Notes under the pieces: model-generated
Databases searched by the model: none
Seen by the model: only the letters and a program-made list of their open reading frames with translations
Told to the model about the DNA's origin: nothing
Made by a program: the position numbers and the translations under genes
From: Geodermatophilus pulveris
GTDB lineage: Bacteria; Actinomycetota; Actinomycetes; Mycobacteriales; Geodermatophilaceae
Reading direction: 5' to 3'
Length of the DNA stretch: 64,000 nucleotides
NCBI RefSeq assembly: GCF_900188375.1
Contig: NZ_FZOO01000007.1
Coordinates: 62,001 to 126,000, forward strand
Shown: piece by piece, positions 36,404 to 44,504 of the stretch
How positions within the stretch are numbered: the stretch's first letter is position 1
How the letters are laid out: each line of letters starts with the position of its first letter

Positions 36404-37888
36404 GTAGGCGCCGGAGCTGGTGGCGACGGCGCGGACGGTCTTCACGAGGATGAGCAGGTCCATGGCCAGCGACCAGTTCTCGACGTAGCGCAGGTCCAGG
36501 CGGACGGCCTCCTCCCAGGGGAGGTCCGAGCGGCCGGAGATCTGCCACAGGCCGGTGAGCCCGGGCTTGACCAGCAGCCGGCGGCTGACCGAGGTGTCGT
36601 AGCGGGCCACCTCGCCGGGCAGCGGCGGGCGGGGGCCGACCAGAGACATGGAGCCGCCGAGCACGTTGAACAGCTGCGGCAGCTCGTCCAGGGACAGCCG
36701 GCGCAGCACCCGGCCGACGGGGGTGACCCGCGGGTCGAGCCGCATCTTGAACAGCAGCCCGTCGGAGGCGTTCTGCGCCCGCAGCGCGTCCAGCTGCCGT
36801 TCGGCGTCGACCACCATGCTGCGGAACTTCAGCATCGTGAACGCCTGCCCGTTCACGCCCACCCGCTCCTGGCGGTAGAGCACCGGGCCGGGGCTGGTGA
36901 CCTTGACGGCGACGGCGACCCCCAGCAGCACCGGGGCGAGCAGCAGCACCGCCAGCGCGGCGACGACGCGGTCCAGGCCGCCCTTGACCACCCGCTGCCA
37001 GCCCTCGAAGCGCGGCTGCTCCACCGACAGCAGCGGCAGCCCCTCGAACGGGCGGATGTGCAGCCGGGGGCCGGCGACCTCGATGAGGCCGGGTGCGACC
37101 AGCAGCTCGATGCCGGTGCCCTCCAGCTGCCAGGACAGCGAGCGCAGGTACTGCGCGGCGGTCTCGCTGGCGGAGGTCACCGCGATGGTGTCCGCGCCGA
37201 GCGAGCCGACGAGGGACAGCACGTCGTCCAGCCCGCCGACGGGGACGCCGGCGACCTGGGTCACCCGGTCGCGGTCGCCGGGGGTCACGCAGACGGCGAC
37301 GACCTCCAGGCCGGCGAACCGCTCCCGCCGCAGCCGGTCGACCAGCTCGAGGGCCGCCGTACCCCGGCCCACGACGACGACGCGCTTGGTGCAGCGGCCC
37401 TGGGCGCGCAGGCCGCGCAGCGTGCAGCGCGCCGCGAACCGGCCGAGCAGGCTGCCCAGGGTGAGCGCCGGGACGGCGCCGACCACCAGGCCGCGGCTCA
37501 GGTCGAGGTCGGCGGCGTAGGAGGCGAACCCGGCGACGGCGAGCAGCACGAAGCCGGCCCGCCCGACCGCGCGGTACTCGTCGCTGCCGGTGCCGAAGAC
37601 CCGCTCGGCGTGGGCGCCGGTGGCGTGCAGCAGGACCGGCCAGACGACGACCAGGGCGAGGCTGGCCCAGAACAGCGAGGTGTCCGGGCGGGCGTCGGGG
37701 TGCGTGCCGAGGACCAGCCCCGCGGCCACCGCCGCGGCCGTGGACTCGAAGGCGGTGAGGGCGCCCGAGTACCGGCCCGCCCACGGCGCCTGCCCGGCCC
37801 GCGGGCGGGGTCGGCGGGGCACGGCCGGCGTCCCCGCCGAGGCGCGGGACGTCGAGCCGAGACGGACGGTGGAGTGGTCGAGCAGCAC
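36401..37888 (-). CDS. Exopolysaccharide polyprenyl glycosylphosphotransferase (priming enzyme, WcaJ type)
   Basis: Initiates EPS repeat units by transferring a sugar-1-phosphate to undecaprenyl phosphate. The 495-residue protein has four N-terminal spans (about 35-130) and a CoA-binding-like domain (KRVVVVGRGTAALELVDRL near 165). One more membrane segment precedes the C-terminal catalytic domain: SPGPVLYRQERVGVNGQAF, MLKFRSMVVDAE, LDELPQLFNVLGG, SLVGPRPPLP and KPGLTGLWQISGRS. GTG 37888 has GGGGGGAA upstream. A BldD-like box lies 114 bases before the start. Confidence 0.94.
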   Translation of the reverse strand: MLLDHSTVRLGSTSRASAGTPAVPRRPRPRAGQAPWAGRYSGALTAFESTAAAVAAGLVLGTHPDARPDTSLFWASLALVVVWPVLLHATGAHAERVFGTGSDEYRAVGRAGFVLLAVAGFASYAADLDLSRGLVVGAVPALTLGSLLGRFAARCTLRGLRAQGRCTKRVVVVGRGTAALELVDRLRRERFAGLEVVAVCVTPGDRDRVTQVAGVPVGGLDDVLSLVGSLGADTIAVTSASETAAQYLRSLSWQLEGTGIELLVAPGLIEVAGPRLHIRPFEGLPLLSVEQPRFEGWQRVVKGGLDRVVAALAVLLLAPVLLGVAVAVKVTSPGPVLYRQERVGVNGQAFTMLKFRSMVVDAERQLDALRAQNASDGLLFKMRLDPRVTPVGRVLRRLSLDELPQLFNVLGGSMSLVGPRPPLPGEVARYDTSVSRRLLVKPGLTGLWQISGRSDLPWEEAVRLDLRYVENWSLAMDLLILVKTVRAVATSSGAY

Positions 37889-38001
37889 GGTTCCCCCCGG
37901 ACACGCGTGACAACGTGTAGTCGGCGTCACCCGCCCGGGGCCGTTGCTCCCGCTGTCAGCAGGGATTTCGTCCGGGCACGGTGGTCGCCGCCCGGAGAAC
38001 G

Positions 38002-38016
38002 ATCACTGCGGGTGAC
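38002..38016. promoter_or_regulatory. BldD-like operator upstream of the priming glycosyltransferase
   Basis: atcactgcgggtgac: TnAC-N5-GTnA pattern, 13 of 15 bases identical to the site at 33259-33273, including the spacer TGyGG. It is 114 bases upstream of the priming-enzyme start and 68 bases beyond the pth stop. Confidence 0.42.
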
Positions 38017-38083
38017 CGTCGGGTCAATGCGAGACGGACCCGTTCACCCGTTGGGGACGGTGACTCACCCACCTGGGCCGGGG

Positions 38084-38671
38084 TCACGTCCGGGGGTGGA
38101 CGACGTTCTGCGCGGCCTCGAGCCCGAGGGCGAGGAGCTCCTCGGTGGCGTCGGCGGCCTCGGCGACGAGGAGGTCGAGCTCCTTGCGCTCGGTGGCGGA
38201 GAAGTCGCGGAGCACGAAGTCGGCGGGGTCCTGGCGGCCGGGCGGGCGGCCGATGCCGACGCGCACCCGCAGGTAGTCCCGCGTCCCGGTGGACCGGGAG
38301 ACCGACCGCACACCGTTGTGCCCGCCCTCGCCGCCGCCGCGCTTGAGCCGCACGGTGCCGAAGGGGACGTCGAGCTCGTCGTGCAGCACCACGAGGTCGG
38401 TGGCCGGGATCGAGTGGTAGTCCAGCAGGCCGCGGACCGGGCCGCCGGACTCGTTCATGTAGGTGGTGGGCCGGGCCAGCACGACGCGGCGGCCGGCCAG
38501 CCGGCCCTCGCCCACCAGGGTCCGGGCCCGCTTGCCCTTCCCGGGGGAGAGCTTCACGCCGGCGCGCGCGGCCAGCTCGTCGAGCACCATCGCGCCGACG
38601 TTGTGCCGGTTGCCGGCGTAGGAGGGGCCGGGGTTGCCCAGCCCGGCGACGAGGAAGGGGCCGTCGGACAC
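38084..38671 (-). CDS. pth: Peptidyl-tRNA hydrolase
   Basis: Releases peptides from prematurely dropped peptidyl-tRNA, recycling tRNA. At 195 residues it is typical. Family motifs are VAGLGNPGPSYAGNRHNVG (8-26, with catalytic His23), RPTTYMNESGGPV near 68, VVLHDELDVPFGTVRLKRGG near 93 (catalytic Asp) and GGHNGVRSV near 114. The GTG at 38671 is fixed by the conserved N-terminus but has no free Shine-Dalgarno: the 16-bp hairpin 38674-38708 ends two bases before it. It lies downstream of rplY, as in many bacteria. Confidence 0.95.
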   Translation of the reverse strand: MSDGPFLVAGLGNPGPSYAGNRHNVGAMVLDELAARAGVKLSPGKGKRARTLVGEGRLAGRRVVLARPTTYMNESGGPVRGLLDYHSIPATDLVVLHDELDVPFGTVRLKRGGGEGGHNGVRSVSRSTGTRDYLRVRVGIGRPPGRQDPADFVLRDFSATERKELDLLVAEAADATEELLALGLEAAQNVVHPRT

Positions 38672-38673
38672 GG

Positions 38674-38708
38674 CCGCAGGGGCGCCGACGTCGTCGGCGC
38701 CCCTGCGG
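38674..38708 (-). terminator. Hairpin directly in front of the pth start
   Basis: Perfect 16-bp stem (38674-38689 with 38693-38708) and a three-base loop, between rplY and pth on the minus strand. It could terminate or attenuate rplY transcription, or sequester the pth ribosome-binding region, since the stem abuts the start codon. Confidence 0.7.
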
Positions 38709-38748
38709 GTGGTGTGCTCGGTCAGCGGGGACCCCTCGCTCAGGTGAC

Positions 38749-39453
38749 TCAGCCCTTCTCGGCGGCGTCCATCGACTCGCCGCTGCCCTGGTCCTGCGGC
38801 TCGGAGACGACGTCGCCCTGCCCGACGCCCTCCTCGGCGGCCCCGGACTCCTCGCGCTCGATGCCGGCCTCGGCCTCGGCCTCGGCGAGCTCGGCCTCCA
38901 GCGCCTCGGCGGTCGGCGCACCGAGGAACCCGATGACCAGCGCATCCGGGTCGGTGACCAGCGTGGCGCCCGCGGGCAGGCGGACGTCGCCGGCGGTGAT
39001 GTTCTGACCGGCGGTCCGGCCGGTGACGTCGACCTCGATCGTCTCGGGCAGCCTGGTGGCGTCCGCCTCGATCGCGAGGGTGTTCAGCTGGTGGTTCGGG
39101 ATGGAGTCGATGCCCGGCTCGCCGACGACGACGACCGGCACCTCGACCGTCGTCTTCTCGCCGCGGCTGACGACCAGCAGGTCGGCGTGCTCGTGGGTGC
39201 GGGTCAGCGGGTCGCGCTGCACCGCCTTGGTCAGGGCGAGCTGCTCCCGGCCGTCCAGGACGACGGTGAGCAGGACGTTGCTGCCGCCGTTGCGCAGGGC
39301 CGCGGCGAACTCGCGGGCCGGCAGGGACAGGTGCACGACGTCCTGGCCGTGCCCGTAGAGGACGGCGGGGATGCGGCCGGCCCGGCGGGTGCGGCGGGCG
39401 CTGCCCTTGCCGAACTCGGTGCGGGCCTCGGCGACGAGGCGGAAGTCAGCCAC
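38749..39453 (-). CDS. rplY: 50S ribosomal protein L25/general stress protein Ctc
   Basis: 5S-rRNA-binding ribosomal protein of the long CTC/TL5 form (234 residues). The N-terminal 5S-binding domain includes EARTEFGKGSARRTRRAGRI-type sequence and IPAVLYGHG near 28; the C-terminal TL5 domain includes EVPVVVVGEPG and NTLAIEADATRLPETIEVD. A long acidic Glu/Ala tail of about 50 residues ends the protein. GTG 39453 is chosen for its GAGGAG upstream and because the family N-terminus begins there, although the frame is open for 30 more codons. Confidence 0.94.
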   Translation of the reverse strand: MADFRLVAEARTEFGKGSARRTRRAGRIPAVLYGHGQDVVHLSLPAREFAAALRNGGSNVLLTVVLDGREQLALTKAVQRDPLTRTHEHADLLVVSRGEKTTVEVPVVVVGEPGIDSIPNHQLNTLAIEADATRLPETIEVDVTGRTAGQNITAGDVRLPAGATLVTDPDALVIGFLGAPTAEALEAELAEAEAEAGIEREESGAAEEGVGQGDVVSEPQDQGSGESMDAAEKG

Positions 39454-39625
39454 GGTGGTGTGCTCCTCAGCAGGTGGATCGGGTCGGTGGCCGGCGCACG
39501 TCGCGGCACGCCCGTCGAGGAGGGGCACACGCACGTCGATCACGGAGTACGGACGGGCCGTCTCCCTCGCCGGGCAACCCGACCAGCGTACCCGGGGCCC
39601 GCCCCGCGGCGTCGCGCGACCCCGA

Positions 39626-39645
39626 CCCGCTGCGCGGCAGCCGGG
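39626..39645 (-). terminator. Small hairpin after prs
   Basis: Immediately past the prs stop: eight base pairs with one bulged base (left cccgctgc, right gcagccggg), three-base loop. Weak; a 192-base gap to rplY supports a transcript boundary here. Confidence 0.35.
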
Positions 39646-40626
39646 CTACGACGCGCCGTCGAACAGGGAGGTGACGCTGCCGTCCTCGAAGACCTCCTTG
39701 ATCGCCCGGGCGAGCAGCGGGGCGATGGAGAGCACGGTGAGCTTGTCGAACCGGCGGGACGTCTCGATGGGCAGCGTGTTGGTCACGATGACCTCGCTCA
39801 CCCGGCTGTTCTTGAGCCGGTCGACCGCCGGGCCGGAGAGGACGGCGTGGGTGGCGCAGACGATGACGTCAGCGGCACCGGCCTCGAACAGCGTCTCGGC
39901 GGCCTTCGCGATGGTGCCGCCGGTGTCGATCATGTCGTCGACCAGGATGCAGGTGCGGCCCTCCACCGTGCCGACGACGGCGTTGGCGACGACCTCGTTG
40001 GGGCGCAGCGGGTCGCGCGTCTTGTGGATGAAGGCCAACGGGACGCCGCCGAGCTTGTCGGTCCACCGCTCGGCGACCCGCACCCGGCCGGAGTCCGGCG
40101 AGACCACGGTGATGTCCCGGTCGCCCCACCGCTCGCAGACGTGCGCCACGAGCAGGTCCAGGGCGAACAGGTGGTCGACCGGGCCGTCGAAGAAGCCCTG
40201 GATCTGCGCGGTGTGCAGGTCGACGGTCATCAGCCGGTTGGCGCCGGCGGTCTTGAACAGGTCGGCGACCAGGCGGGCGGAGATGGGCTCGCGGCCGCGG
40301 TGCTTCTTGTCCTGCCGGGCGTAGGGGAAGAACGGGGCGACGACGGTGATCCGCTTGGCCGACGCCCGCTTGAGGGCGTCCACCATGATCAGCTGCTCCA
40401 TGAGCCAGGTGTTCAGCGGCGCCGTGTGGCTCTGCACCACGAAGGCGTCGCAGCCGCGTACCGACTCCTCGAAGCGGACGAACAGCTCACCGTTGGCGAA
40501 CTCGTAGGCCGCCGTCGGCGTCGGCGTCACCCCGAGGTGACCGGCGATCTCGTCGGTCAGCTCCGGGAAGGCCCGGCCGGAGAACAGCATCAGGGTCTTG
40601 CTCGGTGTCTGCCGGATGGCGCTCAT
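39646..40626 (-). CDS. prs: Ribose-phosphate pyrophosphokinase
   Basis: Makes PRPP from ribose 5-phosphate and ATP for nucleotide, His and Trp synthesis. Full length at 326 residues. Motifs: FANGELFVRFEESVRG near 44, APFFPYARQDKKHRGREPIS near 96 with the catalytic and ATP-contacting residues, MTVDLHTAQIQGFF near 135, and the PRPP loop ILVDDMIDTGGT near 225. The ATG at 40626 follows glmU by 47 bases on the same strand, the usual glmU-prs arrangement. Confidence 0.97.
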   Translation of the reverse strand: MSAIRQTPSKTLMLFSGRAFPELTDEIAGHLGVTPTPTAAYEFANGELFVRFEESVRGCDAFVVQSHTAPLNTWLMEQLIMVDALKRASAKRITVVAPFFPYARQDKKHRGREPISARLVADLFKTAGANRLMTVDLHTAQIQGFFDGPVDHLFALDLLVAHVCERWGDRDITVVSPDSGRVRVAERWTDKLGGVPLAFIHKTRDPLRPNEVVANAVVGTVEGRTCILVDDMIDTGGTIAKAAETLFEAGAADVIVCATHAVLSGPAVDRLKNSRVSEVIVTNTLPIETSRRFDKLTVLSIAPLLARAIKEVFEDGSVTSLFDGAS

Positions 40627-40673
40627 CGGCTGGTCAACCCCTGCTCATCGCGTCGTCGGGCCGACGCCACCGC

Positions 40674-42170
40674 CTACCCGGATGCCTCCGAGCGGGTGTC
40701 GGCCGCCGACTCGGCCCCTGCATCCCCGGCCGCTCCAGCGGCCCGTGCGGCGGCCGTCCCGGGACGGCGTCGCCGCACCCAGCCTGCCACATTGCGCTGG
40801 CGGGCCCGCGCGACGGCCATCGCGCCCGGGGGGACGTCGGTCGTGATGACCGATCCGGCCGCGGTGTAGGCGCCGTCCCCGACGGTGACCGGGGCCACCA
40901 GCATGGTGTCCGAGCCGATCCGCACGTGGTCGCCGACCTCGGTGTGGTGCTTCTCCACGCCGTCGTAGTTCACGAACACCGTCGCCGCCCCGATGTTGGA
41001 GCCCCGGCCGATGGTGGCGTCGCCGACGTAGGACAGGTGCGGCACCTTGGAGTCCTCGCCGAGCTGCACGTTCTTGGTCTCCACGAAGGCGCCGACCTTG
41101 GCGCCGGCGGCCAGCCGGGTGCCCGGCCGCAGGTGGCTGAACGGGCCGACGGTGGCGCGCGGGCCGACGTCGGCGCCCAGCACGTGCGAGCGCAGCACGC
41201 TGGCGCCCTCCCCCACCGCGGTGTCGACCAGGGTGGTGTCCGGGCCGACGACGGCGCCGGTGGCCACCGTCGTCGTCCCGCGGAGGTGCACGCCGGGCTC
41301 GAGCAGCGCGTCGGCCGCGACGGTGACGGTGACGTCGACCCAGGTGGTGGCCGGGTCGACGACGGTGACCCCGTCGCGCATCAGCCCGTCGAGCACCCGG
41401 TCGTTGAGGGTGCGGCGGCGGGCGGCGAGCTCCCGGCGGTCGTTGCAGCCGAGGACGTCGTCCGGGTCCGCGGCGCGGACCGCGGCGACCGGCGCCCCGC
41501 CCTCGGCCAGCGGGGCGAGCGCGTCGGTGAGGTACTGCTCGCCCTGGGCGTTGTCCGAGGCCAGGCCGCTGAGCACCCGGCGCAGGGTCGCGGCGTTCGC
41601 CACGTAGACGCCGGCGTTGACCTCGCGGACGGCGCGCTGCTCGTCGGTGGCGTCCCGCTCCTCGACGATGGCCCGCACCCCGCCGCCCGGCCCGCGGATG
41701 ATCCGGCCGAGCCCGGTGGGGTCGCCGACCTCGGAGGTGAGGACGGTGAACACGCTGCCCGCCGCGCGGTGGCCCTCGACGAGCGCGGCCAGGGTGCCGG
41801 CGGTCAGCAGCGGGGCGTCGCCGTTGACCAGCAGCACCGGGCCGTCCAGGTCGGGGACGGCGGCCAGGGCGACCGCCGCCGCGTGCCCGGACCCCAGCTG
41901 CTCGGCCTGCAGCACCGGCCGCGCGTCCGGCGCGACCCGGGCCAGGTGCTCCTCGACGGCCTCGCGGCCGGCGCCGACCACCACCAGGGTGTGCCGGGCG
42001 GCCAGCGGGGCGGCCGCGGCCAGCACGTGCCCGAGCATGCTGCGTCCGCCGAGGGGGTGCAGCACCTTGGGCAGCGCGGACCTCATGCGGGTGCCCTGCC
42101 CGGCGGCGAGGACGACGACGGCGGCGACCCCGCCCTCGGGGACGGCACCGGGCTGACGCGATTCGGACAC
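40674..42170 (-). CDS. glmU: Bifunctional GlcNAc-1-P uridylyltransferase / glucosamine-1-P acetyltransferase
   Basis: Produces UDP-GlcNAc for peptidoglycan and surface polysaccharides. The 498-residue protein has an N-terminal pyrophosphorylase domain (VVVLAAGQGTRMRSALPKVL near 18, GSGHAAAVALAAV, LLVNGDAPLL, EVNAGVYV). A left-handed beta-helix follows (from about 260: LEPGVHLRGTTTVATGAVVG, GPFSHLRPGTRL, ETKNVQLGEDSKVPHLSYVG, NYDGVEKHHTEVG). It ends in a C-terminal Ala-rich tail. GTG 42170 has GAGGAG upstream. tRNA-Gln lies 29 bases upstream on the same strand. Confidence 0.97.
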   Translation of the reverse strand: MSESRQPGAVPEGGVAAVVVLAAGQGTRMRSALPKVLHPLGGRSMLGHVLAAAAPLAARHTLVVVGAGREAVEEHLARVAPDARPVLQAEQLGSGHAAAVALAAVPDLDGPVLLVNGDAPLLTAGTLAALVEGHRAAGSVFTVLTSEVGDPTGLGRIIRGPGGGVRAIVEERDATDEQRAVREVNAGVYVANAATLRRVLSGLASDNAQGEQYLTDALAPLAEGGAPVAAVRAADPDDVLGCNDRRELAARRRTLNDRVLDGLMRDGVTVVDPATTWVDVTVTVAADALLEPGVHLRGTTTVATGAVVGPDTTLVDTAVGEGASVLRSHVLGADVGPRATVGPFSHLRPGTRLAAGAKVGAFVETKNVQLGEDSKVPHLSYVGDATIGRGSNIGAATVFVNYDGVEKHHTEVGDHVRIGSDTMLVAPVTVGDGAYTAAGSVITTDVPPGAMAVARARQRNVAGWVRRRRPGTAAARAAGAAGDAGAESAADTRSEASG

Positions 42171-42199
42171 GGGGCTCCTCGGCCTGGGCGGCGGCTGTG

Positions 42200-42272
42200 C
42201 TGGGGGACTCGGACTCGAACCGAGACTTCCCGGCTCCAAAGGCCGGCGGGCTGCCGATTACCCCATCCCCCA
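42200..42272 (-). tRNA. tRNA-Gln (anticodon TTG)
   Basis: Reading the minus strand, the acceptor stem TGGGGGA pairs with TCCCCCA. The anticodon arm has loop CTTTGGA, giving anticodon TTG, and the T arm is CTCGGTTCGAGTCCGAG. The discriminator is G and CCA is not encoded. Seventy-three bases. Confidence 0.93.
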
Positions 42273-42393
42273 CTGCGGGCCGCCGCAGGACGGCGCGGAC
42301 GCCGGCCGGCGTCCCCCGGCAGCCTAGGCGCCCCCCGGCCGGCGGCGCGGTCCCACGCCCGGGACCGGCCGGGCGGGGGTCCCCGCGGTGACG

Positions 42394-42399
42394 TAGCTT
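42394..42399 (+). promoter_or_regulatory. Candidate -10 element of the desaturase gene
   Basis: TAGCTT in gacgtagcttacgg, an AT-containing patch in a GC-rich gap, about 70 bases before the TTG start at 42468. No convincing -35. Confidence 0.25.
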
Positions 42400-42467
42400 A
42401 CGGACGAGGGCGGGTGCGGCGGTCCGGCCGGACCGCACCGCACCGGTCCCGGAGCCCTGGAGGCCCC

Positions 42468-43451
42468 TTGTCCGCTCCCGCCCCGACGCGGCCCACGGCG
42501 CCGGCCCCCCGGCCGGCCGACCCCGACGCCGGGCTCCCGGCGACCGCGTTCGGCAAGGAGAAGGGCCTGCTCGAGCAGGTCACGCTGTACGTCTTCGTGG
42601 TCGTGCCGTTCCTCGCGCTCGCCGCCGTCGTCCCCGCCGTCTGGGGCTGGGGCCTGTCCTGGCTGGACGTGGGCCTGGCCGTCGGCCTGTACTCCCTCAC
42701 GCTGCTGGGCATCACCGTCGGCTACCACCGGCACTTCACGCACGGTTCGTTCCGGGCCGCCCGGCCGCTGCGGATCGCGCTGGCCGTCGTCGGCTGCATG
42801 GCCGTGCAGGGTCCGGTCGTGCAGTGGGTGGCCGACCACCGCCGGCACCACGCGTTCTCCGACCGTGAGGGCGACCCGCACTCCCCGTGGCGGTACGGCA
42901 CGGACGCCCGCGCGCTGCTCAGGGGCATGTGGCACGCGCACCTGGGCTGGCTGTTCGACCGGCGGCAGACCAACGCCGAGCGCTACGCCCCGGATCTGCT
43001 CAAGGACGCCACGCTGCGCCGCACCAGCCGGCTGTTCGTCGTCTGGGCCTTCCTCAGCCTGGCGCTGCCGGCGGTCGTCGGCGGCGTGGTGACCGGGACC
43101 TGGACCGGCGCGTGGACGGCGTTCTTCTGGGCCGGGCTGGTGCGGGTGGCGCTGCTGCACCACGTGACCTGGTCGATCAACTCCGTCTGCCACGTCGTGG
43201 GCGACCGGCCGTTCGCGTCGCGGGACCGGGCCACCAACTTCTGGCCGCTGGCGATCCTCAGCGCCGGCGAGTCGTGGCACAACCTGCACCACGCCGACCC
43301 GACCTGCGCCCGGCACGGCGTGCTGCGCGGGCAGGTCGACATCAGCGCCCGCGTGATCTGGGTGTTCGAGAAGCTGGGCTGGGCCTCCGGCGTCAAGTGG
43401 CCCGACCCGGTGCGCCTGGCGGCCAAGCGCCGCGTACCGGCTCCGTCCTGA
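42468..43451 (+). CDS. Acyl-CoA desaturase (stearoyl-CoA delta-9 type)
   Basis: Membrane di-iron enzyme introducing a cis double bond into fatty acyl-CoA. The 327-residue protein shows the three histidine clusters: HRHFTH near 87, HRRHH near 124 and HNLHH near 272, with two hydrophobic hairpins (VTLYVFVVVPFLALAAVVPA; LAVGLYSLTLLGITVGY). The best start is TTG 42468, preceded by TGGAGG five bases away; no ATG or GTG in frame fits. It is convergent with ispE, with a palindromic repeat between them. Confidence 0.9.
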   Translation: MSAPAPTRPTAPAPRPADPDAGLPATAFGKEKGLLEQVTLYVFVVVPFLALAAVVPAVWGWGLSWLDVGLAVGLYSLTLLGITVGYHRHFTHGSFRAARPLRIALAVVGCMAVQGPVVQWVADHRRHHAFSDREGDPHSPWRYGTDARALLRGMWHAHLGWLFDRRQTNAERYAPDLLKDATLRRTSRLFVVWAFLSLALPAVVGGVVTGTWTGAWTAFFWAGLVRVALLHHVTWSINSVCHVVGDRPFASRDRATNFWPLAILSAGESWHNLHHADPTCARHGVLRGQVDISARVIWVFEKLGWASGVKWPDPVRLAAKRRVPAPS

Positions 43452-43466
43452 GGCCCCGCGCCGGCC

Positions 43467-43541
43467 GGTGAGGTGCTGGAACGGCCGCCCTCCAGGGGCC
43501 CGCGCCGAGCTCGCGAGGCGTGGGGGGAGGGCGGTCCTTCA
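43467..43541. repeat. Palindromic repeat between convergent genes, GTGCTGGAACGGCC family
   Basis: Begins ggtgaggtgctggaacggcc and ends gcggtccttca. Outer arms gaacggccgccctcc and ggagggcggtccttc pair with one mismatch and one G-U; an inner stem surrounds gagctcgc. The last three bases are the ispE stop codon, as in the copy at 36238-36403. Probably a bidirectional terminator for the desaturase and ispE. Confidence 0.6.
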
Positions 43542-44504
43542 CCCGACGAGGCGCGCGCCGGGCACCGGCCCGTGCACGGCGCGGACGGTGCGGTAGACGC
43601 CCTCCCCCGCCAGCGTCGCGGCCATCCGCACCGCCGCCGCCTCGTCCGGGGCGAGCGCGGCCACCGTGGGGCCGGAGCCGCTGACGATCGCCGCGGCCGC
43701 CCCGGCGCCGGTCGCGGCGCGCAGCGCGCGGCGCAGGTCCGGGCGCAGGGAGAGCGCCGGGGGCTGCAGGTCGTTGGCCAGCGAGGAGGCCAGGGCCCGC
43801 ACCGGGCCGCTGCGCAGGGCGGCGATCACCGGGTCGGGCGAGGGGTGCACCTCGCCGTCGGGCACCCGGCCCTCGGCCCGCAGCCGGTCCAGCTCGGCGT
43901 AGACGGTCGGGGTGGACAGCCCCTCGCCGGAGATGCCGAGCACCAGGTCCCAGCGGCGGCGGGCCAGCACCGGGGACAGCTGCTCGCCGCGGCCGGAGCC
44001 CAGGGCCACCCCGCCGACCAGGCTGAACGGGACGTCGCTGCCCAGCCGGGCGGCCAGCGCGCCCAGCTCGCCCCGGGTGGCGTGGGTGCCCCACAGCGCG
44101 TCCAGGGCGACCAGCGCGGCCGCGGCATCGGCGCTGCCCCCGGCCAGCCCGGCGGCCGCGGGGATCGACTTGTCGATGGTGATGTCCGCGTCCGCCGGCA
44201 CGCCGGCGCGCTCGGCCAGGAGCTCGGCGGCCTGCCAGACCAGGTTGCGGCGGTCGGTCGGCACCGCGTCGGTGCCGCTGCCGGCCGCCCCCTCGCCGGT
44301 CACGGTGACGGTGAGCCCGGCGCCGGGGCGCACGGTGACCGTGTCGAACAGCGAGACGGCGAGGTACACGGTGCGCAACTCGTGGTAGCCGTCCTCGCGC
44401 AGCGGCCCGACGGCCAGGTGCAGGTTGACCTTGGCGGGGGCGCGGGCGACGACCGCGCCTCCTCCCGCCATCCGGCCGGGCCCGCCGGAGGAGGCCCAGC
44501 TCAT
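43539..44504 (-). CDS. ispE: 4-(cytidine 5'-diphospho)-2-C-methyl-D-erythritol kinase
   Basis: Fourth step of the MEP isoprenoid pathway; a cytoplasmic GHMP kinase. The 321-residue product has [20 protein letters not shown] near 21-40, the ATP loop [18 protein letters not shown] near 113-130, and the C-terminal [13 protein letters not shown] near 279. The ATG at 44504 overlaps the rsmA stop (ATGA), giving the usual rpfB-rsmA-ispE cluster. Confidence 0.96.
   Translation of the reverse strand: MSWASSGGPGRMAGGGAVVARAPAKVNLHLAVGPLREDGYHELRTVYLAVSLFDTVTVRPGAGLTVTVTGEGAAGSGTDAVPTDRRNLVWQAAELLAERAGVPADADITIDKSIPAAAGLAGGSADAAAALVALDALWGTHATRGELGALAARLGSDVPFSLVGGVALGSGRGEQLSPVLARRRWDLVLGISGEGLSTPTVYAELDRLRAEGRVPDGEVHPSPDPVIAALRSGPVRALASSLANDLQPPALSLRPDLRRALRAATGAGAAAAIVSGSGPTVAALAPDEAAAVRMAATLAGEGVYRTVRAVHGPVPGARLVG

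Noticed and set aside
34101-37913. Very long open frame upstream of the CDP-alcohol phosphotransferase
   Set aside because: Only the last 250 codons are coding; the rest is the off-frame of the GT4 and priming-transferase genes.
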